This document shows, piece after piece, positions 1-8,492 of a DNA stretch of 32,997 bases. The stretch is from positions 1 through 32,997 of the forward strand of contig CAZONI010000039.1 of NCBI GenBank assembly GCA_964581175.1, read 5' to 3'. Both the position numbers and the translations under genes were made by a program. The notes under the pieces are model-generated. The model ran no database searches. It was not told the DNA's origin and saw only the letters and a program-made list of their open reading frames with translations. The stretch comes from B46-G9 sp964581175. Lineage in GTDB: Bacteria > Desulfobacterota > DSM-4660 > Desulfatiglandales > Desulfatiglandaceae. Position 1 is the first letter of the stretch. Each line of letters opens with the position of its first letter.

Positions 1-578
1 GAGAATGACAATTACGAGCGGGAAGGTATTCATGATTGCAATGTTATTTTGAAAACCTCCAGAGTTCGGTGAAGGGCAGAGATTGTCGACTCGATGTCCT
101 TTTTCAGACTGTCATGACGCGTAACCTTCTGGGCATCAAGGGTAAATCGCGTTACCAATATAAAGGGTGTTGAGCAAAACATCCAAAGAAAAAAGAGAAG
201 CGCCAATGAAGATGGAGATTAGCATAGCAGACGCTATAAAGTTGATCGACGAATTCTTTTATAATTTGGATCAACCTGATCGGATTCGGGTGTCTCGTTC
301 TCATATCGCTGAATCTCTTTAGAAACAATAGAGATAGGCAAACATGTCGAGTGGTTATGATCCTCTATTGGTCCCCTTATTAGTCCTTCACACTCTAGCC
401 CTTCCCGCCTTCGGTCATCTCGAAATTTTCCACCCTGGGAGACTGATTTCAGAAAGAATTTGCGGTGCAAGCAAACCAGTGAAAGAAACCATTTCTATAT
501 CGTAACTCTCAATTTGGTAAACCGCCGGCTCACAGTTGATGTGCTTGACACGCCATGGGCAGCTAATATAACTTACCC
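1..578. other. Leading intergenic stretch, no supported gene
   Basis: No reading frame here is convincing. The longest is a minus-strand frame of 78 codons (234-470) that resembles no family I know. Two shorter ones were looked at: a 50-codon minus-strand frame (30-182) with a hydrophobic N-terminal part, and a 38-codon plus-strand frame (206-322). Neither has a clear family. The stretch may be the decayed end of an upstream gene plus the regulatory region of the tcu genes. The only element I would use is the promoter-like sequence near 545-572. Confidence 0.5.
545..572 (+). promoter_or_regulatory. Putative sigma70-type promoter upstream of tcuA
   Basis: A perfect -35 hexamer TTGACA at 545-550 is followed after 16 bases by TATAAC at 567-572, one base away from the -10 consensus. 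Transcription would begin near 579. That leaves a normal leader if translation starts at the ATG at 621, and almost none if it starts at the TTG at 579. The promoter therefore favours the later start. This is motif reading only. Confidence 0.45.
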
Positions 579-620
579 TTGAACAAGAGAGGTTTAGTTT
601 TGTCTATTGGATCTGTTCTT

Positions 621-2069
621 ATGAAACCGAAGAGATTCAGGTTGATTGATAAGGCGGCCCGCAGGCATTCAACAGTTGATTTGTCGGAAACGATCGATGT
701 ACTGGTTGTCGGAGGCGGTAACGCTGCGCTGTGTGCTGCCATTGCAGCACGGCGTGCCGGTGCAACGGTGATGCTGCTCGAATGTGCTCCCAAAGCGTTA
801 CGGGGAGGGAACAGTCGTCATACTCGCAACATTCGCTACCTGCACACGAGTGGTGATGCTCACTTGACAGGACCGTACTTGGAAAATGAATTCTGGAATG
901 ATTTGCTGCAAGTCACGGGCGGGCATACCAATGAGAAGCTGGCACGCCTGACCATTCGTAAATCAGCATCTCTTGGTGAGTGGATGAAGCAGCAGGGCGG
1001 TCGCTTCCAGCCACCGTTGCGCGGTACACTGCACCTTTCCAGAACCAATGCCCATTTCTTGGGTGGTGGCAAAGCCCTGATGAACGCCTATTACACCACC
1101 GCAGACAAGCTGGGAATCAAGATAATTTATGACTGTGAAGTCAGTGACTTGGGATTTTGCGACGGTCTGTTTTCTCATGTGATCATTGAGGAACCTGGCG
1201 GTTACCGTAAGCTGACAGCAGCTTCCGCGGTTGTGGCTTCAGGTGGATTTCAGGCTGACCTCTCCTGGCTGAAGCAATTCTGGGGTGACTCAGCGGAGAA
1301 TTTTATCATCCGTGGCACTCCCTATGACAAGGGTCGGGTACTGCGCAAGCTGCTGGACCATGGCGCGAAGCGGGTCGGTGATCCCCGTCAGTGTCATGCT
1401 GTAGCGGTAGACGCCCGCGCACCTAAGTCCGACGGCGGAATTGTCACCCGGCTGGACTGCATTCCTTTTGGAATCGTCGTCAACAGTGACGGCCAGCGCT
1501 TTTACGACGAAGGAGAGGATTTCTGGCCGAAACGTTACGCAATTTGGGGCCGGCTCGTGGCGCAGCAACCCAATCAAACAGCCTACTCCATTTTTGATTC
1601 AAAATCCAAAGGAGAGTTCATGCCTTCAGTTTTCGCCGCGATAGAGTCCGATTCACTCCGCGGACTTGCCGCCAAACTCGACCTCTCTGCATCGGCGCTG
1701 GAAGCGACGGTCGCTAACTACAACAAATCGCTCCGGCCGGGCAAATTCGATCCTTCTATTCTCGACGACTGCGCGACGACAGGGCTGGTGCCACCAAAGA
1801 GCCATTGGGCGCTTCCGCTGGATACCCCGCCATTCTGCGCGTATCCCTTGCGACCAGGAATCACTTTCACTTATCTCGGGGTGACCGTTAACGAACGGGC
1901 ACAAGTGATTATGCAAGACGACAGGCCGGTGCCGAATATGTTTGCCGCGGGGGAAATTATGGCTGGGAATATTCTGGGCAGAGGGTACATGGCGGGATTC
2001 GGGATGACCATCGGAACAGTGTTTGGCCGGATTGCCGGAAAGGAGGCCGCCCGCTGTGCTCGCGGCTAA
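621..2069 (+). CDS. tcuA: FAD-dependent tricarballylate dehydrogenase (TcuA-like)
   Basis: Flavoprotein of the succinate dehydrogenase/fumarate reductase superfamily. TcuA oxidises tricarballylate to cis-aconitate and passes the electrons to TcuB. The N-terminal dinucleotide-binding motif VLVVGGGNAALCAAIAA is clear, followed by GGNSRHTRNIR, which is typical of the tricarballylate branch. The C-terminal FAD signature is also present (AAGEIMAGNILGRGYMAGFG). The overall length of about 480 residues fits the family. The frame also opens at TTG 579, but I prefer ATG 621 because a promoter-like element ends at 572. About 25 residues still precede the Rossmann strand, so an even later start is possible. 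The next gene overlaps the 3' end and is the expected partner. No TcuC transporter or TcuR regulator lies within the window, so the substrate could be another polycarboxylate. Confidence 0.85.
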   Translation: MKPKRFRLIDKAARRHSTVDLSETIDVLVVGGGNAALCAAIAARRAGATVMLLECAPKALRGGNSRHTRNIRYLHTSGDAHLTGPYLENEFWNDLLQVTGGHTNEKLARLTIRKSASLGEWMKQQGGRFQPPLRGTLHLSRTNAHFLGGGKALMNAYYTTADKLGIKIIYDCEVSDLGFCDGLFSHVIIEEPGGYRKLTAASAVVASGGFQADLSWLKQFWGDSAENFIIRGTPYDKGRVLRKLLDHGAKRVGDPRQCHAVAVDARAPKSDGGIVTRLDCIPFGIVVNSDGQRFYDEGEDFWPKRYAIWGRLVAQQPNQTAYSIFDSKSKGEFMPSVFAAIESDSLRGLAAKLDLSASALEATVANYNKSLRPGKFDPSILDDCATTGLVPPKSHWALPLDTPPFCAYPLRPGITFTYLGVTVNERAQVIMQDDRPVPNMFAAGEIMAGNILGRGYMAGFGMTIGTVFGRIAGKEAARCARG

Positions 2070-3156
2070 TGTACTTAAAGAAGCCGAACGCGTGATGACC
2101 ATCTGTAACGCTTGCCGGTATTGCGAGGGATACTGCGCAGTATTTCCAGCCATGGAGCGGCGACTGACGTTCTCTAAAGAAGATTTGATCTACCTGGCCA
2201 ACCTTTGCCACGACTGTCGTGCATGCTATTATGCATGTCAGTATGCACAACCGCACGAGTTTGATTTAAATGTTCCCAAAAGTCTTGGTGAACTTAGAAT
2301 CGAAACCTATCGGGAGTTTGCGTGGCCGCCGCTGTTCTCCGGTTTGTTGCGCCGGAACCCCCTGTCCGTTGGATTGATCACGGCATTGTGTTTTATGATG
2401 ATTTTGCTTCTCTTGATCGCGAGTCGTGGAGCTAAGGCTCTTTTCTCAGCCTATGCAGGCGCGAGGGCCTTCTATGCTGTTATTCCATACATTTCTCTTG
2501 TATTGCCGATCACGGCACTTGGGTTCGGAGTGCTTGCCGTACTAACGAAGCAGATGGTAAGTTTTTGGCGTGGAATGGGATCGAACATAAGTGCGATGAC
2601 CAGACTTCAGGTCAATCTCTATGCCGTCTGGGACGTCTTGCGCCTCCGATACCTGGACGGCGGTGGCTACGGATGCAACTACCCGGACGATCGGTTCAGC
2701 TTCATCCGACGCTGGCTTCATCACCTCGTATTTTATGGTTTCATGCTCTGTATTATTTCAACTGGGCTTGCGGGGGCTTATCATCACTTCTTGCATCGGT
2801 ATGCCCCATACCCACTTTGGAGTTGGCCGGTCATACTGGGAACGGCCGGTGGTACAATTCTGTTGATAGGAACAGCAGGGTTGCTTTATCTCAAGATGCG
2901 TATGGATCCAGAGCCAGCGGTGTTGCATATGCTCAGTCTGGATATGGGGTTTTTGCTGTTGTTGTTTCTAACGAGCCTGACCGGCATGGTTTTGCTGGTT
3001 TTCCGGGAGTCGTCCGCCATGGGGAGCTTGCTGGCCATACATATTGCTTTGGTGGTTGCACTGTTCGCAACGCTGCCCTATGGCAAATTCGTCCACGCTA
3101 TCTATCGCTACGCAGCGCTTGTTCGGAACGCTATCGAACGGTCGCACGTGCCTTGA
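2056..3156 (+). CDS. tcuB: TcuB/CitB-like iron-sulfur membrane electron-transfer protein
   Basis: Partner of TcuA that reoxidises its FAD and delivers electrons to the membrane quinone pool. The N-terminal part has two four-cysteine ferredoxin motifs, CNACRYCEGYC and CHDCRACYYAC. The rest holds several hydrophobic segments, for example around LITALCFMMILLLLIAS and GFLLLLFLTSLTGMVLLVF, with scattered histidines that could ligate haem as in cytochrome-b-like proteins. The frame is open from ATG 2023, but an AGGAGG at 2041-2046 sits 9 bases before GTG 2056. I chose the GTG, which gives 366 residues and a 14-base overlap with tcuA. The overlap implies translational coupling. The family assignment is firm; the exact substrate of the pair is not. 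Confidence 0.85.
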   Translation: MLAANVLKEAERVMTICNACRYCEGYCAVFPAMERRLTFSKEDLIYLANLCHDCRACYYACQYAQPHEFDLNVPKSLGELRIETYREFAWPPLFSGLLRRNPLSVGLITALCFMMILLLLIASRGAKALFSAYAGARAFYAVIPYISLVLPITALGFGVLAVLTKQMVSFWRGMGSNISAMTRLQVNLYAVWDVLRLRYLDGGGYGCNYPDDRFSFIRRWLHHLVFYGFMLCIISTGLAGAYHHFLHRYAPYPLWSWPVILGTAGGTILLIGTAGLLYLKMRMDPEPAVLHMLSLDMGFLLLLFLTSLTGMVLLVFRESSAMGSLLAIHIALVVALFATLPYGKFVHAIYRYAALVRNAIERSHVP

Positions 3157-3429
3157 CGAGGAATGAGTTTCGCGGAGGACCACAGACAGGGTTGAACAAC
3201 AAATAGCTGCTTTCCAGCCGTGATCGTGGTAATAAAGCAATCTTATTCGCACGTGATTTTCTCGCCCTTTGTGAACAATGGTCGGTGATCGCACAGGGAA
3301 CTTTGAAAGATATCAAAAATCTCAAAAATGGTGAAACTTCAAAAGAGCACCTGAGGGTATGAAATAGCGTGCGTCTGCAGTAAGGCTCGGCATGACTGTT
3401 GTTCCATTTTCAGTGGGAAGGTTAAACAG

Positions 3430-3858
3430 ATGGCAAGACTTGTTGCAAGCCCCATTCGTTGCAGTGGTTGTAGGCTCTGCGAACTCATCTGTAGCTTTTG
3501 GCATGAGGATGAATTCAATCCTTCCAGAGCAAGAATCCGGATTGAAATCAATCGTTCCATCGGGCCGGGCACTCTGCCTGATGCGGTAGACGTTCCCCAT
3601 GTCTGTGAACAGTGCAATCCTGCCCCCTGCGAGCAGATATGTCCTGAGGGAGCTATTGTAAGGGACTCAGTAACACATGCCTTGTTGGTGAAGGATAACC
3701 AGTGCGTGGGATGTGGACTTTGCGTGGAGGAATGTCCCTACCACATGATCCACTTAAATCAGGAAAAGGAAACGGCACAAAAGTGCGATCTATGTGGAGG
3801 ACAACCCCTGTGTGTATCCTTTTGTCCGCGTGATGCGCTTTGCCTTGAGGAGAGTTAG
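3430..3858 (+). CDS. Four-cluster ferredoxin-like partner of AOR (first module)
   Basis: A 142-residue polyferredoxin of the HycB/YdhY type with sixteen cysteines in four groups: CSGCRLCELIC, CEQCNPAPCEQIC, CVGCGLCVEEC and CDLCGGQPLCVSFC. These would hold four [4Fe-4S] clusters. It has no signal peptide or membrane segment, so it should be cytoplasmic. It ends 15 bases before the AOR gene, and the same pairing is repeated at 8493/9057. It is therefore most likely the electron-transfer subunit of that oxidoreductase, as YdhY is thought to be for YdhV in E. coli. ATG 3430 is preceded by a GGAAGG ribosome-binding sequence. Confidence 0.88.
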   Translation: MARLVASPIRCSGCRLCELICSFWHEDEFNPSRARIRIEINRSIGPGTLPDAVDVPHVCEQCNPAPCEQICPEGAIVRDSVTHALLVKDNQCVGCGLCVEECPYHMIHLNQEKETAQKCDLCGGQPLCVSFCPRDALCLEES

Positions 3859-3873
3859 GGAGAGGCAGGAATC

Positions 3874-5703
3874 GTGAACGGCTACTGCGGAAAAATACTA
3901 AGAGCGAATCTGACCAACAAAACAACCAAGGTGGTAACTGTGCCTCGTGAAATGGCTCTGGAATACATCGGGGGGCGAGGTTTTGCATGTAGGATGATGT
4001 ATGATGACTTGGAGCCGGGCATTGATCCGATGGGGCCGGACAACAACATCTACGTGTTGACCGGGCCCATAAACGGAACAGCGGTTCCCTATTCCTCTCG
4101 GTATGTTGTCGCCACCAAATCTCCATTGACCGGTACGTATACTCGGAGCTTGTCGGGCGGTGAATTCAGTGCCCAACTGAAATATGCCGGATTTGACGGC
4201 GTTGTTGTGGAGGGACGGTCAGAGAGCCCGGTTTACCTTTACCTGGAAAATGGTTCAGCAGAACTCAGGGATGCGAGTCATCTCTGGGGGAAGAGCACAT
4301 GGGATGCGGAGGAAGACCTGCGAAAAGCCCTCAAGGGATCCAAGAGCTTGACCATTGGTCCCGCAGGTGAAAAAAAGATCTTGTTTGCTTCGGTGACCAA
4401 TGATTGGGGTAGATCAGCCGGGGGAGGGGGAACCGGCGCGGTGTTTGGCGCAAAGCGGTTGAAAGCCATTGTGGCCCGAGGTCGACAGGGTGTCCACGTG
4501 CCGAACAAAGGAACGTTTCTAGGGCTCTTGAGGGAGATATATAAAGAAATCAAGGCGCATCCAGGATTTCCTGAGCGAATCTGGAAGGGCACCACAATGA
4601 CCGTGGAAACTACCAGCAAACTGGGAATTATCCCTGTGCGGAATTTCTCAGGGGGCAAACTGGAGGGAGTGGAGCAGCTTTATTCTGAAGTATTTCGAGA
4701 GAGGCTGGTTTTCCATGATGAATCTTGCTTCAGTTGTCCTCTGCCCTGCGGGAAACTGTCTTTGATCAAGGCCGGACCTTACACGGGAACCATCTTGCAG
4801 GGACCCCAGTTTGAGACCATAGGATTATTGGGGACCAATTGTGGGATTACCAATATCGAGACTGTTGCCAAGGCAAGCAGTCTCTGTAACCTCTACGGAA
4901 TGGACACCATTGAAACAGGCAACGTTGTCGGTTTTGCCATGGAATGCTATGAAAGGGGCATTCTAACCAAGGCAGACACCGGGGGGATCGACCTCAGATT
5001 TGGAAATGATGATGCTTTGATTGAGACAATAGATGCTATTGGGCAAAATAAAGGAATTGGTCGCCTTTTGAGTGGTGGAACCGCACGGGCAGCCCGGATG
5101 ATTGGTCAGGAGACCGTGAAATTCGCCATGTGCACGAAAGGCAAGGGATTTGCCGCCTATGATCCGAGGGCGCTGGTAGGTATGGGACTCATCTATGCCA
5201 CGGCCCCCACTGGCGCTCATCATTCAACAGGGCCCACCCTGGGAGGCGAAAGGGCGCTGGGTTTCACATCAAACAAAGAGAAGCCCGAACTGGTTTACAG
5301 GAATCAAAACAGTTACTGTCTTATGGATTCCTTGATAATTTGCTCTTTTTCACGATACGGCCTCGACGATTCTTCCCGTATGAAGATTTTGGAGGCCGTC
5401 ACAGGCGAGCGTTACGAGGCAGACCTTATTTCGAAGAGGATTTTTTCTCTGGAGCGACTTTTCAATGTCCGAGAGGGGTTTGGCCGGCCTGACGACAGCC
5501 TTCCTTGGAGAAGTCTACACGAGCCTATGCCGGAAGGTCCCGCGAAAGGAAGCACCGTTCGTTTGGAGGAATTGTTAAGCAAGTATTATGTGTTAAGAAA
5601 ATGGGATCCACGGGGGATTCCAACCATAGCCTGTCTAGAGGAATTAGGCCTTGAAGAGGAGGTGGAAAATCTGGCTGAAATGGCGATACAGCTGACGCCG
5701 TAA
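3874..5703 (+). CDS. Aldehyde:ferredoxin oxidoreductase family protein (first module)
   Basis: Tungsten- or molybdenum-bispterin enzyme of the AOR family, about 609 residues and so of normal length. Family marks are the N-terminal GKILRANL and GGRGFACRMMYDDL region, the pterin-binding glycine stretch GGGGTGAVFGAKRLKAI, the cluster motif CFSCPLPCGK (C-x2-C-x3-C), and a distal fourth cysteine in MDSLIICSF. Characterised members oxidise aldehydes to carboxylic acids with ferredoxin as acceptor; others reduce acids or benzoyl-CoA (BamB). Which substrate this one takes cannot be read from the sequence. It starts with GTG 15 bases after the ferredoxin gene, behind a purine-rich AGAGGCAGGA. A paralogue is at 9057-10934. 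Confidence 0.9.
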   Translation: MNGYCGKILRANLTNKTTKVVTVPREMALEYIGGRGFACRMMYDDLEPGIDPMGPDNNIYVLTGPINGTAVPYSSRYVVATKSPLTGTYTRSLSGGEFSAQLKYAGFDGVVVEGRSESPVYLYLENGSAELRDASHLWGKSTWDAEEDLRKALKGSKSLTIGPAGEKKILFASVTNDWGRSAGGGGTGAVFGAKRLKAIVARGRQGVHVPNKGTFLGLLREIYKEIKAHPGFPERIWKGTTMTVETTSKLGIIPVRNFSGGKLEGVEQLYSEVFRERLVFHDESCFSCPLPCGKLSLIKAGPYTGTILQGPQFETIGLLGTNCGITNIETVAKASSLCNLYGMDTIETGNVVGFAMECYERGILTKADTGGIDLRFGNDDALIETIDAIGQNKGIGRLLSGGTARAARMIGQETVKFAMCTKGKGFAAYDPRALVGMGLIYATAPTGAHHSTGPTLGGERALGFTSNKEKPELVYRNQNSYCLMDSLIICSFSRYGLDDSSRMKILEAVTGERYEADLISKRIFSLERLFNVREGFGRPDDSLPWRSLHEPMPEGPAKGSTVRLEELLSKYYVLRKWDPRGIPTIACLEELGLEEEVENLAEMAIQLTP

Positions 5704-5725
5704 CGTGAAAAAGGGATTGTTTCTT

Positions 5726-5893
5726 ATGAAAGATATCGCAAAGGAGTTAGCCGCCGCCAACAGAGGTATTGAAACACCCGAACTCGGCCGATCTGAACGG
5801 ACGGCAGACATTTGCTCATCACCAAATGTCATCCGCCACATTCTCCAGTCCAGAAGATCAAGGGAAGGCATTTTGAGGCAGCAAAAGGCCTGA
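5726..5893 (+). CDS. Small hypothetical protein behind the first AOR
   Basis: A 55-codon frame begins at ATG 5726 (an upstream GTG at 5705 would add seven residues). A purine-rich AAAAAGGGA lies about nine bases before the ATG. The product is charged and mostly helical-looking (MKDIAKELAAANRGIE at the start, ILQSRRSREGILRQQ near the end), with one cysteine and no membrane segment. I recognise no family. It follows the AOR gene by 22 bases, so it could be cotranscribed with it. Its stop codon falls inside the start of the leader repeat at 5887. It could equally be a chance ORF. Confidence 0.35.
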   Translation: MKDIAKELAAANRGIETPELGRSERTADICSSPNVIRHILQSRRSREGILRQQKA

Positions 5894-6085
5894 GAAGCGG
5901 CCGATTTCATTCCTCCTAAAAAACTCTTGACATCGGTTTTTGTATTTGCAAATAAGGAAAACATATTTCAAATAATAAAATGACGTTTCAAGTGTAGCTA
6001 AAGGCCCGATGAGAAGGGAGTTCCGATTGTCGATTTATCGAGCGGGCATCCTCAAGGCTTGGCGCTTGTGGGTATAAGCAGACAT
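5887..6085 (+). repeat. Diverged intergenic repeat, copy A (leader of enoate-reductase operon)
   Basis: About 200 bases that align along their length with 13721-13917. Both begin GGCCTGAGAAG, then share the promoter, the TATTTGCAAATA palindrome, the 19-base TATTTC...AAATG motif, a stretch like GGGAATTCCGATTGTC-ATTTAT-AGCGGGCA, and an end like GTGGATATAAGCAGA. The match is high around the promoter and looser outside it, so the copies are not recent. Each heads a different redox operon, which suggests an ancient duplication of a regulatory region kept for co-regulation. Confidence 0.75.
5927..5982 (+). promoter_or_regulatory. Putative promoter and IclR-type operator, site A
   Basis: TTGACA at 5927-5932 is followed by a perfect 12-base palindrome TATTTGCAAATA (5943-5954). 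The -10 box would be the weak AAATAA at 5950-5955, 17 bases after the -35. The motif TATTTCAAATAATAAAATG lies at 5964-5982, where transcription would begin. The same motif in closely related form occurs at 13798, 19019 and 20269 (see findings). The IclR-family regulator at 19057 is the best candidate to bind it, but this is inference. Confidence 0.5.
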
Positions 6086-6157
6086 AAGTTAGGAAGTGGG
6101 AAATACGTTCGGTAAAGTGCGCACGGTAACCTTCGTCATGGGCTTAAGGGAACTATT

Positions 6158-6195
6158 CAGAGCCAATTCAGAAACCTCCTTTTCTGTTGGCTCTG
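6158..6195 (+). other. Strong leader hairpin with CCTCCT loop
   Basis: The left arm CAGAGCCAA (6158-6166), a two-base bulge and CAGAAA (6169-6174) pair perfectly with TTTCTG (6181-6186) and TTGGCTCTG (6187-6195), giving 15 base pairs. The six-base loop at 6175-6180 reads CCTCCT, the complement of a full Shine-Dalgarno sequence. No T-run follows on either strand, so it is not a typical intrinsic terminator. It sits in the long leader about 250 bases before the enoate reductase start. Confidence 0.55.
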
Positions 6196-6449
6196 AGCAT
6201 CGAAGCCTAATCTTAAATCTATAAATATCCAACAGATCCAACTAGTTAAAATCACCATCTTTCTTAGCCGTGAAAAATTGAACAATGACCTTTTGAATCT
6301 GGCTCGTCATTCTTGTTGTTCTCTGCAATACTCTACAGCTCTTTTTTTCATGTATCATTACATTGTCAACGGATCGTAGCATCGTAAAAGGTGAAATCAT
6401 TCGTGTCGCGGCTACCTTCGAAACGGAAAATGTCGGGGAGGGAAAAGGC

Positions 6450-8444
6450 ATGCAGTTTAAGAAAATGTTCGAACCAGCCTCCGTTAATAAGATGACTGTT
6501 AAGAACCGTCTGGTTCTACCACCGATCACAACCAATTTTGCCACCGAAAATGGCGCGGTGAGCGATCAAATGATCGCGTATTACGCGGAAAGGGCAAGGG
6601 GCGGAGTCGGAACGATTATCGTCGAGAACGCCCAAATTGACTACCCGGTCGGCAAAAACGTGACGCTTCAATCCAGGATCGATGATGACAAGTTTATCGG
6701 GGGTTTTGGCGAATTATCTGAGGCGATTAAAGTGCATGGAACGAGGGCCATTTTGCAGATTCAGCACTCGGGAAGGGAAACCACTTGGCCAATCACAGAG
6801 GGAAATCCGCCTGTTGCTCCGTCACCGATTCCTTGCGGCTTCCTAAAAGTTCAACCAAGGGAACTGACCATCCCGGAGATCGAGACGCTTATAGAAAGAT
6901 TTGCGAATGGAGCGGATCGAGCCAAACGGGCTGGTTTTGACGGTGTGGAAGTCCATGGGGCTCATGGATATCTCATTGCACAGTTCATGGATGCATACAC
7001 GAACCACCGCGTTGATGAATACGGAGGGACCTTTGAGAAAAGAATGCGATTTCCTCTGGAGATCGTTCGTCGCATACGAGAGAAGGTCGGAGAGGACTAC
7101 CCGGTCTATTTTCGCTTTTGTGCTGATGAGTTTGCGGAAGGGGCAAGAAAGATCGATGAATCGATTCGGATAGCCCAATTTATGGAACAAGAAGCCAGGG
7201 TAGATTATCTGGATATTTCGGTTGGTATATATGAATCACGATGGGCCATCACCCCCCCCATGGCCTTTGGGCAGGGATGCATGCATGATCTGGCTGCAAC
7301 AATTAAGGAATCGGTTAAGATCCCGGTACAAACAGTCGGAAAGATACGAACACCGGAGATGGTGGAGAAGATTCTTGAGAAGGGCAAGGCTGATTTCGTT
7401 GCAATTGGCCGGACTCTTATTGCCGACCCTTACTGGCCCAAGAAGGTAAAAGAAGGGAAGGTGAGAGAGATCAGAAAGTGCGTCTCGGATCTGGAAGGAT
7501 GCCTCGGGCATCACGTGTTCCCGGGACTTCGAATGCGATGCACGGTAAACCCTGATGTCGGAAGGGAAAGAGGCTTCTCCAAGATAGACGTCGCTCGTCA
7601 GAGCAAGAAGGTTATGATTGTGGGTGGAGGGCCTGCAGGAATGGAAGCAGCGCGGGTCGCCAATCTACGCGGCCATTCTGTAATCCTTTATGAAAAGGAA
7701 ACGAAATTGGGCGGCCTTATCGACGTTGCCGCTGCAGCACCGTACAAGGATGAGAACATATGGATCAAGGAATACTATGAAGAGCAGATGCGCACCCTTA
7801 ACGTGCAAACCGAACTCGGGAAAGCAGTAACCGCAGAGACCATTCGCGAGGTGAAACCTGACGTGGTCATCCTTGCAAATGGGGCAAGATGGTCCATACC
7901 GGACATTCCTGGAAAGGAGAATAACCGGACCGCCACATCCCAAGAAGTGTTGTCAATGAAGGTAGGCATTCCGGACGAGGTCATCGTTGTTCGTGGAGCG
8001 AGTGAAGGATGCGAGGTTGCTGAGTTTCTGCTTGAAATGGGGAAAGCCGTGACGATTGTTGAAAAACGGGACGAGCTGGCCTGCGACATCGAGGCCATGA
8101 GCAGGGAGTTGCTGATTAAACGCATCCAGAACAAGATGGAGGACTGGCTGAAACCTTTGCTGAAGAAGCCTCTGGATCCGAAAAGACCTGCGGTTAGAAT
8201 CATTTTAAATGCAGCAATTGACTCTATCACGTCTGACGGGGCGGTGGTGGTCAATAATCAGATGGAAAAGAGCCACATCAATGGCAAGTTGATCGTTTTT
8301 ACGATGGCGCGCGAGTCGAATGAGGGACTCCTTAGAGAGGCTGAAGAGATTGTTCCTGAAGTCTATGCCATCGGGGACTGCGTCAAACCCGGAACGATCG
8401 GCGATGCCATTTACCAGGGCTCATTTGTGGCAAGAGAGATCTGA
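6450..8444 (+). CDS. NADH:flavin oxidoreductase / 2-enoate reductase (FadH-like)
   Basis: A 664-residue enzyme of the 2,4-dienoyl-CoA/2-enoate reductase type. Residues 1-340 form an Old Yellow Enzyme FMN barrel (HGAHGYLIAQFMDAYTNHR, DEYGG). A cluster loop lies near 344-364, then an FAD/NAD domain with IVGGGPAGMEAARVA and a C-terminal YAIGDCVKPGTIGDAI. These enzymes reduce activated C=C bonds or act as flavin electron transferases. Two positions are unusual. In the cluster motif (normally C-x2-C-x3-C-x11/12-C) the second cysteine is Asp347. The second nucleotide-binding loop reads VVRGASEGCEVAEF instead of GGG-x-x-G. I chose ATG 6450, preceded by GGGGAGGG, over an upstream start at 6363. A four-cluster ferredoxin and an AOR follow in the same operon. 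Confidence 0.88.
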   Translation: MQFKKMFEPASVNKMTVKNRLVLPPITTNFATENGAVSDQMIAYYAERARGGVGTIIVENAQIDYPVGKNVTLQSRIDDDKFIGGFGELSEAIKVHGTRAILQIQHSGRETTWPITEGNPPVAPSPIPCGFLKVQPRELTIPEIETLIERFANGADRAKRAGFDGVEVHGAHGYLIAQFMDAYTNHRVDEYGGTFEKRMRFPLEIVRRIREKVGEDYPVYFRFCADEFAEGARKIDESIRIAQFMEQEARVDYLDISVGIYESRWAITPPMAFGQGCMHDLAATIKESVKIPVQTVGKIRTPEMVEKILEKGKADFVAIGRTLIADPYWPKKVKEGKVREIRKCVSDLEGCLGHHVFPGLRMRCTVNPDVGRERGFSKIDVARQSKKVMIVGGGPAGMEAARVANLRGHSVILYEKETKLGGLIDVAAAAPYKDENIWIKEYYEEQMRTLNVQTELGKAVTAETIREVKPDVVILANGARWSIPDIPGKENNRTATSQEVLSMKVGIPDEVIVVRGASEGCEVAEFLLEMGKAVTIVEKRDELACDIEAMSRELLIKRIQNKMEDWLKPLLKKPLDPKRPAVRIILNAAIDSITSDGAVVVNNQMEKSHINGKLIVFTMARESNEGLLREAEEIVPEVYAIGDCVKPGTIGDAIYQGSFVAREI

Positions 8445-8492
8445 AAGTCGATATATTGTAACCAAGCGACACGAGTGAGAAGGAGGAATAAA

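Noticed and set aside
30..182. Minus-strand 50-codon frame with a hydrophobic start
   Set aside because: Too short, overlapping frames are equally hydrophobic, and no ribosome site or family was seen.
2565..3206. Plus-strand frame of 213 codons overlapping tcuB
   Set aside because: Out-of-frame shadow of tcuB. No domain, and the tcuB frame carries the family's membrane segments.
5887..5902. GGCC...GGCC inverted repeat as a terminator of the first AOR operon
   Set aside because: Only a four-pair stem with no T-run, and the sister sequence at 13721 is not placed behind an operon in the same way.
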